Shown here in pieces: positions 49,779 to 50,232 of a DNA stretch of 50,232 bases (its first letter is position 1; the number at the start of each line of letters is the position of its first letter). Source of the stretch: Bacteroidota bacterium (lineage in GTDB: Bacteria; Bacteroidota; Bacteroidia; CAILMK01; JACPUW01); the NCBI GenBank assembly GCA_016192035.1, contig JACPUW010000025.1, forward strand, positions 1-50,232. The letters are read 5' to 3'. The notes below the pieces were generated by a model that was given only the letters and a program-made list of their open reading frames with translations, had not been told where the DNA came from and searched no databases. Position numbers and translations under genes: made by a program.

Positions 49779-50232
49779 TTTTTATATTTAGCCTATACAG
49801 TTGTACAGCTTGCTTTTCTCTGTCCGGGCGTTGGCAAAAAAACCAGGCCCTTATGGTTTATTGCGTTTTGCTTATGCGTTGGGCCCTTTGTTTCTTGTTT
49901 GGCCGCTTTCTTTTTGCCTTGCACACCACCCCCCACATATCTCCCTGTGCTATTGCGTATATATTGACTATGAGCTGGTTTTGAGCTTGTCATATTCAAA
50001 GGTAGCTGTACCAAACAATTTGCCCAATGGGCTACGCAAAATCTTGATGTAGATAGCCTTATCCCTGAGTATATTTCAGTGGCCCTAGTGCTCATATGCG
50101 CCACGGTCAATTGGATGAAGCCTACAGCAGTGCCAGATTCGAGCCGTGGTGCGTCATACGCCCGTGGAAGCCCGCACTTATTTTCGAGATTTGCCCTACC
50201 CGCCTTGGCCAGCCCATATGCCGGCGCTTGGC
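49779..50232. other. 454-bp upstream region of the restriction-modification operon
   Basis: No gene is supported. The minus strand reads openly for 106 codons across 49793-50110, but the reading is low in complexity and includes the repeat, so I do not call it. The region must hold the operon promoter. A G-rich run on the minus strand follows the repeat at 49949-49972, as it does at the left end. Confidence 0.5.
49949..49972 (-). repeat. 24-bp repeat, right copy (inverted partner at 115-138)
   Basis: Exact reverse complement of 115-138. It lies 170 nt upstream of the first gene of the restriction-modification operon and points into it, just as the left copy points into the RhuM gene. Confidence 0.75.

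Noticed and set aside
49793-50110. A 105-codon minus-strand protein-coding gene before the restriction-modification operon
   Set aside because: The frame is of odd composition and includes the 24-bp repeat. A short frame at the left end shares only the HSQYIRNS read from the same repeat. I treat both as non-coding.

Overview
The window looks like a chromosomal segment of a Bacteroidota bacterium, most likely from the Cytophagales side, though the order is not certain. The signs are a type IX secretion sorting domain, a SusC-like TonB receptor with a carboxypeptidase-regulatory N-domain, DUF2911 and DUF3109 proteins, a bacterial geranylgeranylglyceryl-phosphate-type synthase, a B12-dependent ribonucleotide reductase and weak Shine-Dalgarno signals. 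Most of the window has moderate G+C and uniform codon use. The two ends (about 1-1250 and 42.4-50.2 kb) are AT-richer and carry accessory genes.

Layout: 0.1-1.2 kb, a RhuM-family gene behind a short repeat. 1.3-8.0 kb, housekeeping and cell-surface genes (DUF3109 protein, recF, enoyl-CoA hydratase, murQ, DUF2911 protein, a multi-pass membrane protein). 8.3-18.8 kb, one tight eight-gene operon: a MotA/TolQ/ExbB-type proton-channel protein, a MotB/ExbD-like membrane-anchored VWA protein, an FHA-TM-coiled-coil-trypsin fusion, a secreted protein, a PP2C phosphatase with a membrane anchor, a zinc-ribbon/FHA protein, a Ser/Thr kinase-FHA protein, and a Ser/Thr kinase with TM, helical-repeat, ankyrin-like and lectin-like parts. 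18.8-25.5 kb, an HMA-domain protein, TonB receptor, NagZ-like GH3 enzyme and a T9SS-exported beta-helix protein. 25.9-31.4 kb, an M1 peptidase, cupin, SpoU methyltransferase and Omp85 protein. 31.4-32.0 kb, a heptamer array and a four-helix-bundle (IVS-type) gene. 32.0-37.8 kb, a YkgJ/HdrB-like/HdrC-like redox operon, tRNA-Phe, an MDR reductase and a NYN-cold-shock fusion. 37.9-42.1 kb, nrdJ and the GGGP-type synthase. 42.6-49.8 kb, a restriction-modification island on the minus strand.

Two regions stand out. First, the 8.3-18.8 kb operon joins a probable ion-driven 5:2-type motor to a phosphothreonine signalling module (two kinases, one phosphatase, three FHA proteins) and a protease. I do not recognise this combination as a named system; it resembles Zorya, TerY-P and T6SS regulatory modules only in parts. 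Second, the restriction-modification island appears to have grown by accretion. The first ~95-100 nt of the GIY-YIG/helicase gene occur three times, and a BRO-type and a KilA-N gene each sit between two copies. A GxxExxY gene and a palindromic repeat lie between the two methyltransferase genes, and a copy of the same repeat family is inserted in frame inside the helicase. The RhuM gene and the restriction-modification operon, at opposite ends of the window, are each preceded by the same 24-bp sequence.
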